Positions 1 to 14,334 of a DNA stretch of 64,000 nucleotides are shown here, piece after piece. Every line of letters begins with the position of its first letter. Positions within the stretch are counted from its first letter, which is position 1. The notes beneath the pieces are model-generated. The model worked only from the letters and a program-made list of their open reading frames with translations. It ran no database searches and was not told the DNA's origin. Source of the stretch: Agelaius tricolor (lineage: Eukaryota > Chordata > Aves > Passeriformes > Icteridae); NCBI GenBank assembly GCA_023055355.1, contig JALJCS010000028.1, positions 7,068,418 through 7,132,417 on the forward strand, given 5' to 3'. The translations under genes were made by a program, and so were the position numbers.

Positions 1-1465
1 TGGACATGCCCAGATCCCTCCATCTTGCCCCCTGAACCCCCATTCCAGAAACCCCAAAATCGACTTTTCCACCCTGTGATAACTTCACTATTATTCCACC
101 TAAACTGTTGTGGTTTGCTGATCTTCATCCAAGGTTGGTAATTTGCTCCATGGGTCACAATCAAACCCACAGGTGTTCTGGGCTCTGTGCCAGGGTCTCT
201 GAGCCCCTGGCAGGGCTCTGGGCCATCCTGGACAGCCAGAGGGATGTGCTGGGTTCCCACACAGCTCCTCACACCCAACACCTCTTTCCCTCCTCCTGAG
301 GTTTCCAGCTGCAGAAGGAGCAGTGGGCACCTGAGGGCCTGGGATCACTGAGCACACACAGCCTGGGACACTCCTGGCCACTGGGACTGTCCTGGGACCC
401 TCCTGCACTGTCCCAAACACCCTGGTCCTGCTCTGGTCTCGGCTCACCAACACACACCAGGCCTCTGCTGGTGCTAAACAGAGCAGGAACAAAGCATGAA
501 GCTACAGCAGCCCATGGTTGCAGAGTTCTGATGCAGATGTGAGTGGTGAGAGAGGGGCAGGTGATTCCACATCCATCCATGGCAGTTCCCACCCTTACAC
601 CAGAGACAAGGACACACAAACCACATCAGCAGGGACCTGAACATGCCCCAGCCAGCCTCACCCACCCAGGTACTCCACAGGAATATCAGTGAAATAAAAT
701 AGATGGAGTGTATGTGAAATAAAAACTCACTAGGCCTGATAGCAGCACAAAAATCTCGTTTGTACCAAGACTGAGTGACCTGCAGCACTTCAGGCCCTGA
801 CACAGCCACAGCCTGGGCTTCTGCAGGGCTGCAGAAAAGCACCTTGGCCAGGCAGAACATGAAATAAAAGCAACCATTTAACAGAATCATGACAACCGCA
901 TGAGGCTGCTACTGATACTACTATAATGGTGTCACCTAGCTGCAAAAAAAACAACCAATAAATGGCTTTTCACTCCAAAATTCCTGAGGTTTTTCTGTAT
1001 GTGTTGTTCTGCTCTGAGACAATAACCATAGACCTGCTTTGTCCCCCCCAGTTTTGAAAAGAACTGCAGAAAGAGGGGGATACATGCACACAGAGGTTAA
1101 AGGCACTGGACAATGCTCAGAATTGGAAAATGTTACCAAAAAAATAAAATAAATAAATAAATATAATCACAGTTTTGATAGTTCTGTGGGAAAAAAAAAA
1201 ACCTTAGCAAATTTGCAACAAAACTGTTAAGTAATTAAGGCAAGACACTTCACACATGAACTTAAACTGCTAATTAAATCCCCCCTGCTTAATTGACTAG
1301 ATTTGCATATCATTCAGTGAGGAATGGGAATGGCTTGGGCATTACACAAGCACTTCCTTGTACAGGAAGGCAGCTCAGTAACATAAACTAAGTTATAAGA
1401 CAAAAACAATGCCAGTTTCTGAATGAAATAGAAATTTTCAGGAGAGATTTTCAACATGGTATTGT

Positions 1466-1850
1466 GAGGAACACGAGAACAGAACTCACTGCAAGCAGTT
1501 ACTGCTCCAGCAGTAAATATTCAGAATTACAGCAAATGTTTCAGATCTGTTCCATTTCCCTGCTGTTTAACCCATGATCACTGTCTGCTCATCCATACAA
1601 AAAATGAGTTTACCTGCAAGAGAATCCATTTCTACTTGGAAAACCCCAATACCTTCATTTCAATGACCACGGGAGAAAAAAATATCAATGTCTGTCCCTC
1701 TCCACCACTGAACTCAGTGTGAATTTAAGGAAGGTTTGAGCAAACTTCCAGACTGCAGCAACAAGGAAACACTTGGACTCTTTATGATCAATCACAGCCA
1801 AGGAAAATGTGTAATTATCTGTCATTCCCATCATTCCCAAACAACCCAAA
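1466..1850 (+). repeat. Direct repeat, copy 1 (385 bp)
   Basis: Aligns without gaps to 3764-4148 at a constant offset of 2298 bases. I count four mismatches in 385 positions, all transitions, and three of them swap CpG for TpG or CpA. The unit is unique-looking sequence with no transposon hallmarks that I recognise. Confidence 0.95.
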
Positions 1851-3763
1851 GTGTGCAGAATCCCTGCTCCAAGGAGGTCAGATGATATTTTTTACATTGG
1901 GTAAAGACTCAGAGTCAGGAACACAACTTCCTCACATGGTAAGAAACAGTTCTGGGAGTTCCTTTCAATAATCTGCCCTTCAATGAGGGCTCTTACACCT
2001 GGAGAATCAGGGCCATTCCAGTCTCCAAAGGAAGAGTGCAGATCATAACATCCCACCACATTGTGTGGAAGTTGGTGTCACATCAGCTGATTGCACATTC
2101 CATTCACAGATATTGATAAGAATTTTTTTTTTGCCTCAGCTTGTATCTTAAAAAAAATAAAATCAATTCTTTATCTCATATTTTAAAAGGTTCTGTAAGT
2201 CTTTGAAACATTAATATTCTCCCTAACAAAGCCAGCAGCTGCTCTGCCAGTCTGTGACATGGATGGTTTTGTTCAAAGGTTTTCATGTGGGGTTTTTTCA
2301 GTTCAGTGTGCTTTGCATATGAAACAGGACATTTCCCCACCCTCCACCCCCATTCCCTCCTAATCCAGAAGGGACCTCACTTCCTCCCTCTCAAACAAGC
2401 AGCTCATTCAGCAAAAGGGAAATCCCGAGATGCACTCGGGCACAGAGCCTAGAGAAGGAGCTTGGAGAAAAAACCCAAACCAACAAACCTAACAACAAAA
2501 ACACCACCACACTCCCAAAACAAAAGAAAAAGAAGAGCTACCAAGTGTGTCCAAAGCAGCAGGAAGAGGAGCAACAGAGCTGGGAATTATGAATTTACTT
2601 CTGCAAACCTCTCCTTTGGGACGTGGCTCTGCCCTGCTGGTCTTTACCAAATGTTTCAGGGCTGCAATTCTCCTTTGGCCCTGCAGTGAGCCAGCCCAGA
2701 GCTGCATTCCCTCTGCCCAAGCAGAAATCACAGACTGGAGAAGCCTTTACATGATGGCTGAGAGTGAATTCCGACCAACTCAATTGTTACTTTGTCATGA
2801 TCATCTAAAGTAAAATTTGTTTCTGGCTTTAAAATGAAAACAAAAACCAAGCAACCTTTTCTTAGTTAAGAAATTGCTTTGAGCAGGATCTGTGTGTCTC
2901 CATATTTCTCCTCCCTGAGACTTTGTGACATCACAATTGTCTGCAGAAGTTAATTCTGATGTCACAGGGGATGAAGATTTTGGCTGAGGGAGCAAAAAAG
3001 TTCAAAAGTGAGGGGGATCTAATTAATAAGAGATTTTTTCAAGGGAAAAAACCTACATAAAAAAAAAATACAGCAATTTCAATGTAAGGGTTTCACATCT
3101 GCCAAGATGGGATCCAGCTGCTCTTTTACAAGCACATGAATGAGCATCCCTCTTAGAGACAAAGGAATATATGGAGTTGTGTGTGACTCTACTGAAATCA
3201 AATCATGTTCTAATAAGAGAAAACTGCACCAATAAATTAGTCCAGCTAACAAGGGCAAATTTGATAAAATTTTTTAGAAACCTCAATTATAAATTTGCAT
3301 GTAAATTTGTAAGAGCAGAATTCAAATAGACATCTGAAAGGAAAAGCTCCAGTGAAATTTTCACTTGTAACATCTCAGCAGAATGAAGCCCTCAAATCAT
3401 TGCCAGTGAGGAAAACATGGGCACATTTGGGAGTGATTTTTACATTTTAATAAATCTGAAGCAAGTGCAGTGACCTCAGTGGAGTCCAACCAGAGAGGCT
3501 GGAGTGAGGCACTGGGGCAGGGTCTGGGGCAATTTCCTCCCTCTCAGGGTTTCCCTGACAGCACTGATATCCACAGATTATCCTGGCTGCATCCCAGGCC
3601 AAAGAATTGAGGAAAGACCCTCAAGGTCTGGAGCACAGGGACATTCAGAGTTTTCTCTTTTCTCTCACAAAGCTCAGCACGAGCACACCAGGGTGGGTGA
3701 TGGACCAACAGTGCCGTGGTGGCACAGCAGCCTGGGCTGCTCACACAGTTCCCAGGGATTTGA

Positions 3764-4148
3764 GAGGAACATGAGAACAGAACTCACTGCAAGCAGTTAC
3801 TGCTCCAGCAGTAAATATTCAGAATTACAGCAAATGTTTCAGATCTGTTCCATTTCCCTGCTGTTTAACCCATGATCACTGTCTGCTCATCCATACAAAA
3901 AATGAGTTTACCTGCAAGAGAATCCATTTCTACTTGGAAAACCCCAATACCTTCATTTCAATGACCACAGGAGAAAAAAATATCAATGTCTGTCCCTCTC
4001 CACCACTGAACTCAGTGTGAATTTAAGGAAGGTTTGAGCAAACTTCCAGACTGCAGCAACAAGGAAACACTTGGGCTCTTTATGATCAATCACAGCCAAG
4101 GAAAATGTGTAATTATCTGTCATTCCCATCATTCCCAAACGACCCAAA
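3764..4148 (+). repeat. Direct repeat, copy 2 (385 bp)
   Basis: Second copy of the 1466-1850 segment, same orientation, about 99% identical, with unrelated flanks on both sides. A recent segmental duplication, gene conversion or an assembly error could each produce it. Confidence 0.95.
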
Positions 4149-7100
4149 TAAAATAACCCAAAATAAGGGAAACAGAGAGTGCTGTGATTCTCTGGTAGCA
4201 GCTCTGCCCCATGTTTGTGACTCAGCTGTGAGTTCAGAGTGGAGAGCCCTCTGGGTCAGAGAATTCGAACAAACTGAGGCAGCTGTGCAGCCCAGCATGG
4301 ATATCCAGGTGGAGCAAGAATCCCCACGAGGATGGTGGTGCTGGAAACGGTGGAAAGGTGGTGGAAAGGTGAGCCCAGAGCTCCCAGCTCCTGCACTGCC
4401 CCTGAGCAGCAGCTGGGACAGAGATGTGCAACATTCTCCATCCCAAACTGCTCAAGCCCAGCTAAAGCCGAGCGTGAGGATCTCTACAAATGCAAATGGC
4501 CCAAATGCCAAGACTAACATTTCTAAAACCTAATTCAACTCTTTCATTTCTTAGCTGCAGGCCCTTTGCTGCCACTCCTTTTTTCCACCCAAACAAAAGA
4601 CTAAAGGGATGACTCAAAGCAACTTGAATTTCAAGCTAAAGCCACAAAGCACTGAATGCCTCATCTTTAACATTAAACAGGTGTGCAGATGATATTCTTT
4701 CAAGCCTCATCACAGCCAGGTTAATCGCTCAAAAACTGCAAAAAGACCAAATTTACTTAAAAGACACAATAATAAGTTAATGCTACAAATAATGAAGCAA
4801 GTCATACAACAAATATAAGCAAATAGTAGTTAAGGCACTGCCAACTCTCTCTACCTCTTCTTCCCCTCAAAATAAATCAGTTATCCCCCCCTAAATAACT
4901 GATTTACTTTCATTTTGTACTCAAAAAATTTATATAATAAAAGTGTAAAAGTATACAATAATAAAAATATAATTTATTTTTCCTTCAGAACTCAGTAGTC
5001 CTCTACATAATACCTTTGCTCTAGAATCAACAAGAATGATCTGTGAACCCATTATAAAAAAAGTATTTTTGCAGAAATGTTTTTAGAAATGAAGGTTTTA
5101 GCAAAGGAGCACCTAATTTGCAGGCTGTGAGGGCCAAGGCCTTTGAGCAGTAGCTCTGTGTGTTCACTGATAGTAAAACAGAGCACTTTACTCCACTTCT
5201 ATCATTGTTTGCCACTGCAAATGGCCCAAAGGTTATTTGGCTCCACTGGTTTTACAAAAAACTACACTGTTGTGGCAAAAAAAGGGCAAAAAGCCAAATA
5301 AACTGCAATCTTTGGCTATTTAAGGACAAGGACTCATTGCATGCCATGTTTCTCATTAGTGACCGAATGGGCACAAAGAAATCTCAATGATGGACCTGGT
5401 GCTGCAGTCTGGGCTGCTGTGAGCTTGATTTATTTCTCCCAGCAGCTCTGCACCACTCTAAACACAGTTATTTCAAAGGAATATTCTAAATTATACCAGC
5501 ACAGGTGAGATAATTCACTGAATAAACTGAACTGCCAGTGGGGAGTTAAAACTGGCAATTTTGGGGTTTTTTTCGAAGACATTCTGTTATCTTTCAACTC
5601 AGGTAAGTTTTGCAATTGTGGAATGATGGTGCTTCAGAAAAGCCTGTTTAACATATAATTCTTAATAACAAAAGTGTAAGTCTGAAATTCATTACATCAG
5701 TGTAGGTTACTGAAATGAAACCATATTTTATCCTTAATATTGTGCATTTCCTGCCTTTTTTAGCCCACTACTCAGTATAAAAGCTATAAAACTTATTTTA
5801 CTGCTATGAACAGGTAAACCTGAACAATTTTGAAAATTTTGTAGGGTGAAAAAATAGAGAACCTAGAAAAATTTAATCCTTAGGTTTTTAATTATTTAAT
5901 GTAATTCACTGCTTCTAATTGGTGCTATTGCAACCTCTGTGTGGGTAAGCAGCAGGATGCCTGTGCAACTTGTGTGTTTTATTACTCAGCAGAATTAATT
6001 TTGTGATCCTGGAAACAGCAGCTCCCAGCACCATGAGTGCAGCACTCCCCAATTCCACAGGGAGGGAAAGAAAGTGACTCCCAAAGGCACTGGAACTGCA
6101 GGAGCAGCTCTGCAGATGGGCGCAGGTGCCACAAGAGCCTCACACAGAAATTCACACTGAAACAAGGAGTTGTTTGCCTCTCTTCAAGTTCAATAAATGC
6201 TCTTGACTGCAGTGCTTTCTTCTCCTGGGACACAAAACTTGATTTTGCTCAAGGGCAGCAGGAACTTCCTCACTGAATGGTCAGAGTATAGCAAGAGCAG
6301 CATTACACAGCATTCAGGTGGTGATCAGGGGCTGCACTCAGGGTCTCAGAGGTTTTTTCCAGCCTCAGTGATTGTGTGAGCCTGTGAAATCCAACGAGTG
6401 AAAGAAAACACTGTAGCTGATATGCATCAGGACTGCTGCAGAGCCCAGAACATCCCACACCACATCAGTGATCTACCTGGAAATCAGCACCTGTAACACA
6501 GGTAATGTGAGACGTGGAGGGGGTAGAGGACTTCATAAAAATGCAGGATATGACAGTGAAAAGATATGAAATGGTTTTTCTTCCAACCCCAACAGATGTT
6601 GTTCAATTAAGGATGCAAATAAATCACCCTCTGCATTGCGAGTCAGAAAACACACACATAAAAGCTTTCTAAATACATTTCAGTTTAAACTTGCATAATT
6701 CTCCCAGTGGAGAAATCATCTTCAACTTATGTAATCCTTAGAAAGAGACATTATTACATACAATTCTGCGCCACTAAGAAACAAGGAAGGCATATCTAGA
6801 GAAGAGGTGCACCCACACACGATTAATGATATGGGTGTGGAGGGAACAGGGGGAAGAGCTGAGCAGGGCTGCAGAGCCCAGCTCTGGTGTTTGCACAGAG
6901 CCTGAGTGTGAGGGAGCTCCAGGGGCTGCTCCCCTTTCGCCAGCCAGAACTGTCTGTTATACTTAACCCAGACTTCCGAACACTTGATATCCTGTCTGCT
7001 ATTTCAATGCCCTTACTCAATGGTTCAGACAGACATTACACAAACTGGCTGCTGAAAAGGGTTGAGAAACCAAGAAGCAATCCAAGTCAATGACCTTATT

Positions 7101-10100
7101 CTATAAAACGATACCACTGAGTGAAGAGCGGGCGAGGAACAAAGCCCAGGGTACCACAGCCCCTGAATCCATCACTGCACTCTTCCCCAGGAAAAGACAA
7201 GCACCAGGCTCTACCTTATCTCGTGGATATTGCTGCTGTCTTTTAACCCTTAAAGGCTCAGCAGTCCTTGTGCTTCCAGTGGCACTGATTCTCATACCAG
7301 AACAGAAACAGCTTCCATTTTTTTTAAGGAAAAAACGACAGAAAACCAAAGATACAAGTCCCGTTTTCTACAAAGCATGTGCAAAGGTAACTGTACATGA
7401 ATCAATAAACAACAAAGGCAGAGCCCAGGTTATTGATTAGCTCCTTTGCTGTTTACCTCCAGCATACAGAATGATGCTGCAATTTTGACACACACACAGA
7501 ATCTCCAGCCTCATGTAGGCTTTCCCTGACACTTTAAACAGGACTGCTAGAACAAGGCTGCCTGAGTTAGGATGGCAGGACCTGCCTTATTTCCCAGAAC
7601 AAATGTCTGTGCAGCTTATCAGCGTGTGTTAATATGCATCCACTGCTTGGAGAAGCCTAATTTTACAGGATAGCAACCAAGCCATAGATGGAGGCGATGA
7701 TAACAGCTCCACACATGGGAATTCCCATTGGCTCCCACAAGAGCTCTGTCCATCACACACTGACAGGATCAGAGCTCAAATTAGTATCAGTGTTTTCGTC
7801 ACCTCATCCAACCAAAAGTCAAAGCAAAATCATTGTCTCAGTGCAGAGGGGCCAGCCTCTATCAGCCAGCAGGATTCCCCAAAGCCAAGGAAAGCTGCAC
7901 ACTCCATCTCCTGCTCCTGATGTGACTCTGAGGCCAAGCTTGTGGTCCTTGAATTTGCATCAGCAGAAAAGGCTGCTCCTTATGCTAACCTTAGACATAT
8001 TTCTTCATTAATAAAAAATAAAATAAAAATAATAACTGACAAATCATAAATACAGGAAGAGAAGATCTCTGTGGTAGATCTCTAGAACAACCTTAAAACA
8101 AAATCTGGCATGTAGTGACCAACAGACAAGACTCTTTCAGTCTGAAGCCAACTCCCAGTTGTCCCATTCAGGATCAGAGCACCAAATGTCTTCTACACCA
8201 AATCCTCATTAATGAGCAAAATGAAAACACTGCAGTAGCAGAACCAGAGGGTTTCAGTCAGCACAGCCCTGTAAATCCAGCTAAACTTAGTGAAGCCACA
8301 GTGCCTGAGCACTGGGACATTCTGGTTCAGATCTGCCCCTGCTCTCTGCCAGCCAACACACAGGAAGGAGCCTGACACACACGAGTCTGCTGTGGTTTGT
8401 GGGTGAACTGGTTCCAATTACTGTGGGCTGATTTCTTGAGTGGGAGCTGCAGAACCAGCCCCAAAGCCCCAAACCTTTGGATTAACCTGCTCTGCGCCAG
8501 AAGATCTGGAGCAGGTGATTTCAGTGATGATCTGAGCCTGATTCTCTATGCTGACAATGAAATTGAAGGCATACAAGACTGCACAAAGTGTAAAGGAGGA
8601 GGGAAGGGACCAGAGAACATTTTTTCAGAGCAAACTTGTTTCTCTGAAATTGTTTTCCAAGAATATACACTGCCTGTATTAGAGACAGAGTGAAATAGCA
8701 TCAAAAAATTGGTGCTGATTTATTAATTCATAATACACATTACCCAGATACACAAAACATACACAAAGTAGATATTCTCTGATAAAATGTATCATTAACA
8801 CACATGTTCTAATTGACAGATTTCAAACAAAAACATGCAATATTCCTACATTTTAAAGTAAACTTCCTGTATGTGAAGATCAATTTGAATTAAGTGCTCT
8901 ATGGCCACTCAGCTAAAATAGATCAGCAGCCTAGTAATTGAGGGATTCTATCAATAGATTCTCAACAATTTAGTATAAGTCATTTTTGTCTACTTTTTTT
9001 CCAAGATCCCCTATTGGATTTGGTGTAACTCTTCCATGACGGCTTCCTCTTAAATAAGAATTAGAGTCAAGTCCAAAGCGTGCTTTAAAATTAAACCAAA
9101 ACAACCAAACCAAGCCAAACATAAAAAAAATAATCTGTGTCTTAATACTGCACACATGGAGACACAGCTCCTCATGTGATGGCAAAGCAGTCTGGCCAGC
9201 TGAGCCAGCAATGTGAGCTCAATCACCAGTGCTCCCCGGTAAGAGCCAGCCCAGTCCTCCTGCACTGCAGCCATTCCAACCCTTCACTTCTGTGACATCA
9301 CTGGATGAACACAAAGTGAGTTTTTGGTCACACTGGACACTGCAGATACCCAGAGGCCGTGGCTGTGGCCCTGAGCCCCCTGCTCTGGCAGTGCTGGTGC
9401 CTGGGGTGCAGATAAGCAAGGAGAGGCTCCAGCCCTGCTGCGCTGCCCGGACACGCCGGGAGCAGCCTGGCGCAGACGCCTCCAGATGCTTTTACAACAC
9501 CAGTGCAAAGGCGCCTCTCAGCAAGTGCAAACACACCCTCCCGGGTCAGGCAGCCCCAGCCAGTGATAACCAGGCTCTCAGCCTGCCAGGGACCAGGTGT
9601 CAGGCTCCCAGCACGTCCAAAAATGAAGCGGTGTTTACACGCATCTTCAAAGCGTGCTACTGTTTGGGCAGGACACACGCCCAAGCCTGAAACCACAGAA
9701 ATGGAGAGGCAAGCGAGACAGTCCAGACAATGGAGGGAGAGGCAGAGGTTTAAATATTTTAGGCAGTGATTTTCAAAAGCAGAGATTGCATATAATTCCC
9801 ACCCTAATTCAAGAGGACTGACTTGAGGAACTTAGGAACTCTTCTGGAGCGAGAGAGAGCCATGGTTGACTCAACACCATGAGATCACTGGCAGCAAACT
9901 CTTTGTCCAAGACACATGCACGTACCTGCTGCTTTGTTCTCGATCTACAACATCTGTAAAACTGTTTGTACGCCTGGGAAAAACTGCTGATGTTTGCTAA
10001 ACACTGTCCTCTCCCTGGGTACATGGGATTTCAGTCAAGCTGGTGTCACTTTTGCAGTTCAACTTTTAAGCTGTAAAGGCTTCTGAACTAAACTACTGCC

Positions 10101-12949
10101 CCAAGACGGCAATGTTTTTGTTTTAGAGACTTCTAAATTTTTACTGGAGAATCTCTAAAACAATTCCTGAATATCAGATAGAACACAAGACTTCAACATT
10201 CCATGGGAAAACCACTGAACTCCCAGTTGTCAGGCAAAAATTTTGCAACAGTATTTTTCACATCAGTGTCTACCAAGAGGAATAAATCCATCCTGCAGCC
10301 TGAACACCACTGCCAGGGAATAAACTCCGAATCGCTCTGCTACACCCACCACAGGACATACCCATTAACAAATAAAGGTTACTACTGCCAGAAGGCAGGA
10401 CTTCAGGATAAGACACAAATTCCAGCTCTACTCCTGCAGCCTTTCAGGTGGCCATAAAGCACAGCACAGCAAGCACTGGGCAGCACCTAAAAGCCCCCGT
10501 GCTCCCTCCACCCGCGGCTGCTCCGCTCGCAGCAATTTGGGTTCTTTGATTCTGCTGCACACTTGACCTGGCTAAACCTTCCTCCAGCTGAGCGAGCTGC
10601 ATGTTGTGGCAGCGCTGGGTTGGGAGGCATTGTGAAATAAAGTGGGAGGCCTCATGTGCTCATTTGTGTGTCAGTACCCAGAATGCTGCTTCTGGCTTCC
10701 AGCTACTTCATAGAAGTGCTGCTGGGACTTGAACCGTGGGAACACGGCAGCGCTGGCTGTGTGGGTGTGCTCACACGCGTGCAAGGACAGCTCTGCCTCT
10801 CCTGGCCCTGCTCACAGCCAGTCCTGCTCAGGGTGCACATGTCTGGCACACAGGTGGGGAATCTCAAAGTGCCATCAAACGCTGCTCGCTTCAGTATTGG
10901 AGAAAAAGGGTTCGAAATAGACACAGCTGAACCCACCCTCCTCTTCTGGAAATAGCAACCAACAAAGCCTTCAGGGCTGCGTCTGAACTAATTCTGTGTG
11001 AGTGGAGCATCCTGATGTGAGGCAAGCAGGGAGCTGTCTGTCACACTGGAGTGAGTGGAGAGCAGTGCCACAGCCACAGCGAGGCCACCTCAGTCCCACA
11101 GCAGAGCAGGCACCAGGAGCTGAGCCCAAGAAAAGGCTTTGGCACTCCTGCTGGATTTCTAGGACCCTGTTTTGCAACCCCATCGGGTTATTCACATTTT
11201 TCATTTCTAGAAATACCCCAGAATTTCTCTTGGTTGTGCTCCACAGCAGTAATGGTGGATGAGATGAGACAGGTAGGGAAACAGGACACCCAAGTAAAAG
11301 CTGTGCTGGTGGAGAGAGAAAGCAAAGCACAACAAACCCTGCATGAGAAGGTGGAACACCCAGTGAAGGACACAAAGTCAGTAAAATGGAGAAGTTATAC
11401 TGCTCAAGAAAAGGAAAAGCTTTGGGAAGTGGCATCAAGACCCTATGGGAGGTCAGCTACTCATCCAAGCATGAACAAGAGGATATAAAACCCAAAATTT
11501 TACAATAGTGTAAGGAATGTGACTGAGGCCTTTTTGGCCCCTGCTCTAGTGGGGGGCCCCAGCTGTCACAACTCCCTCCAGCTTTTGGTTAGGACCCTTT
11601 GCTGACTTCAACACAAAGGGCTCTTCTGCAAGTGGCAAGACCAGGCAACAGGAGTGTAGTTCAACCAACAGGGCTGACAGAGAGAGGAGATCTCTGCATC
11701 TACACATCCATCTCCTGCAGAAGGATGGATATGCACTACAGACACTTGATGTAGAGAGAAATATGCACTGGCAATGAAATATCTAGGAAAAGCTACGCCT
11801 TGTAGCAAAGCTTGAAAACCACGCCAAGGGAAAAAAATGAAAAGGGAAAAAAAAAAAAAGAGGGAGGAAAAAAAAGAGGCAGTTCTGCCACTACAGTGAA
11901 TCTGCACCAGGGGCTTGTGCCAACCCAGCTCCTCCATTTAAGTCAGACCCTTAAAAGGCAGAGCTGTGCTGGCAGAAATCTCCAGACCTCATCACAGAAA
12001 CCTCATGGAGACACATGAAAAGGTCAAAACACTCATTGCTGCCTAAACAGCCATAAAATTGGTCATATGCACCCCATGCTACCAACATACTACCAGAGCC
12101 CCAGGGGAAACACACCACACAAAGCAATGTGTGTACACACACAGAGAAATAAATAAATGGAGAAACTGAAAAAAAAGGTCACTCCTGAAAGCAGAAAACC
12201 CAATATCTGACACAGCAGCTTATGGCACACCAGGCACAGAACACCTCTGTATGAAACAGAACAAAGCAAAGCTGAGATCTACATCAAAAAGGAAGCCCAC
12301 CACAAAGACACATGTGCTTCACCCTTTCATCCCCAGACAGGCAGAGCCCCACAGACACACAAAACCCACACAGGATCTAACACACATGGAATGGGACCAT
12401 CCTGTCATTTCCTCACTAAGCATCTAAACTTTACTCCAATGTTACTTGCCCCTGGCCACAGCCTACCAACCTTAGAGCCTGATTAAATCTCTCCGTAATT
12501 ATCCACACGCACTGCTACAACACAAATGACCTTAGCATATGATATCCGTTGGCTAAGCCCAATGGAAAAAGACTTCAGGAAAAGGAAGGATAAGAGTACA
12601 AAACTCTGCCAGCACCGTCAGGGTCTCCTCAGGACTGCACTGCTTTAATACAAGAGTCCTGAAGGCCCTGGAACTTAATATGAGGTAAAACGTTCTGGTT
12701 TTCCTACCCCATCGTCTGAGCACACACCACTCTATTTTCTTCCCCACCTCACTCCTTGCCACCTTCCTAATGAATTTATGCAGGAGACTTTAGCATTTCA
12801 TGATGGATTTCTGGCAAAATTTCCCAGAAAATAGATGGCCACCATTTCCTTGCACAGTTTTTGGTGTTCACTATTAGGTATCTTCAATTCACTCTGCACT
12901 CTGGGCAGATTTTGGGGGGTGAGGGAAGAGTGTTTCTCATGTTCTGAAC

Positions 12950-13012
12950 TAGGACCTATGAAAGGGTCCCCAAAAAAACTGAGGCACAGCCAAGGTTTAG
13001 TGACCTTTTCTT
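12950..13012 (-). mobile_element. MIR-like SINE fragment (degenerate)
   Basis: Contains AAACTGAGGCACAG followed by AAGGTTTAGTGACC, matching the reverse complement of the MIR core and tail (the CTGTGCCTCAGTTT block). Only a short segment is recognisable, so it is a tentative fossil. Confidence 0.45.
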
Positions 13013-14328
13013 GTTCTTCTTCTGCAGCCTCGCCTGAGGTGTTGGATAAGGGAGCAGTTGAAGAGAACACTGAAAAAGCCTTGCAAGAAAAGGAAAGGAA
13101 TTCTCTACTAACATTCATTTTAGACTCGAAATGACCAAGCCAGGGGAACAGGACCTTTCTCCAACAAGAATGTGGAGATTTCTTCATTTTACTTCCCAAA
13201 CGAAGCGTGCCCTAGAAAATTCCTTTCCTAGCATAAAAATGTCTCCAGTTTGAGAGCCATATTCTCCTCTCACATCCATGTAGATCTATCCCACCATTCC
13301 ATCTCGGCACATGACTGACGGAGAATAGACAAGCCATTAAAAACACATCCACCTCCAACCACGGGGATAATGTGCCTCATTACAGCCCAGCTTTGTCACA
13401 GCGTCCTGACACTCCGGGGAGGAAGAGGAGGGGTGAGGACAAGGACTGAGCCGGGGGCCAGGAGAGAAACTGGAAGAGTCAGGCTCTGCTCCTTAATCCA
13501 GAAGTGTGCAGCCCGGTCAGATGGGCTCACTAGGCCTCCTACACTGGTTCTGGAATTACTGTACTGTTTGCACAGCATATTTTTTAAAAAAATCTGGGGT
13601 TTGCTTGGGTATTTTTGTTGCACTTTTTTTATAAATAAAAGCTCTACCTTAGTCAGAGTGTGTGTCTGCCCCTTTAAACAGGTATTTGGTAAGTTAATTC
13701 AAAATTTTCACAGTGGGCTTTAAACATCTTCTCTTTTCCAGGCTTGTGTATTGCCCTTCCACTCCAGACACAAAACCCCAAAGTTTGGAAATCTCTGACA
13801 GTGAGGCAGAGCCCGAATAACAAACCTGCAGGGGAGAACTCGGGAGGCAGGAGTTTGTTTTGCCCTCGCACCGGGGGGAAGGAGCAGGAAGCAGAATTGC
13901 TCATCCCCAGCCAGTGGCACCGTGGCAGGAGCCAGACAGACATCGCGGTGTCTGTGAGTCCCCAAGGCCTTGCGGCACTGCTGCCCATGGAGCAGGACCG
14001 GTGCCAGATGCCAAGGCAGCCTCCCACCCACACACCAGGGATTCTGGGATCTAAAGGCAGCTCAGACTGAAAGAAAAACAAGCGGCACCTAAAAAAAAAA
14101 ATGTGCTTGAGCTGTCTGGCTCAGCACAGCACGGCACGGAATACCTTCAGGAGCTGCTGCAGCTGGCCCTAGACAGAGTCATTTGCTGGATGTATACATA
14201 ATCCAATATACAAAAGCCTGTCTGCTGGGGAAATTTAGGCTCCGCAGGGATACTTTAAAAGCAAGAACTTCTCCATTCACGTTCTGAACACTTCATCTAT
14301 AAACCAGTAACCTGCACTACAGGCACAA

Positions 14329-14334
14329 TTTATT
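14329..14334 (-). terminator. SKI: Candidate intronic poly(A) signal, SKI intron 1
   Basis: AATAAA on the minus strand about 500 bases past the exon 1 donor, followed by moderately GT-rich sequence. The exon 1 reading frame stays open through the donor to a stop at 14574-14576, so retention with cleavage here would give a 391-residue SKI lacking the C-terminal half. There is no transcript evidence, and AATAAA is common by chance in AT-rich introns. Confidence 0.3.
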
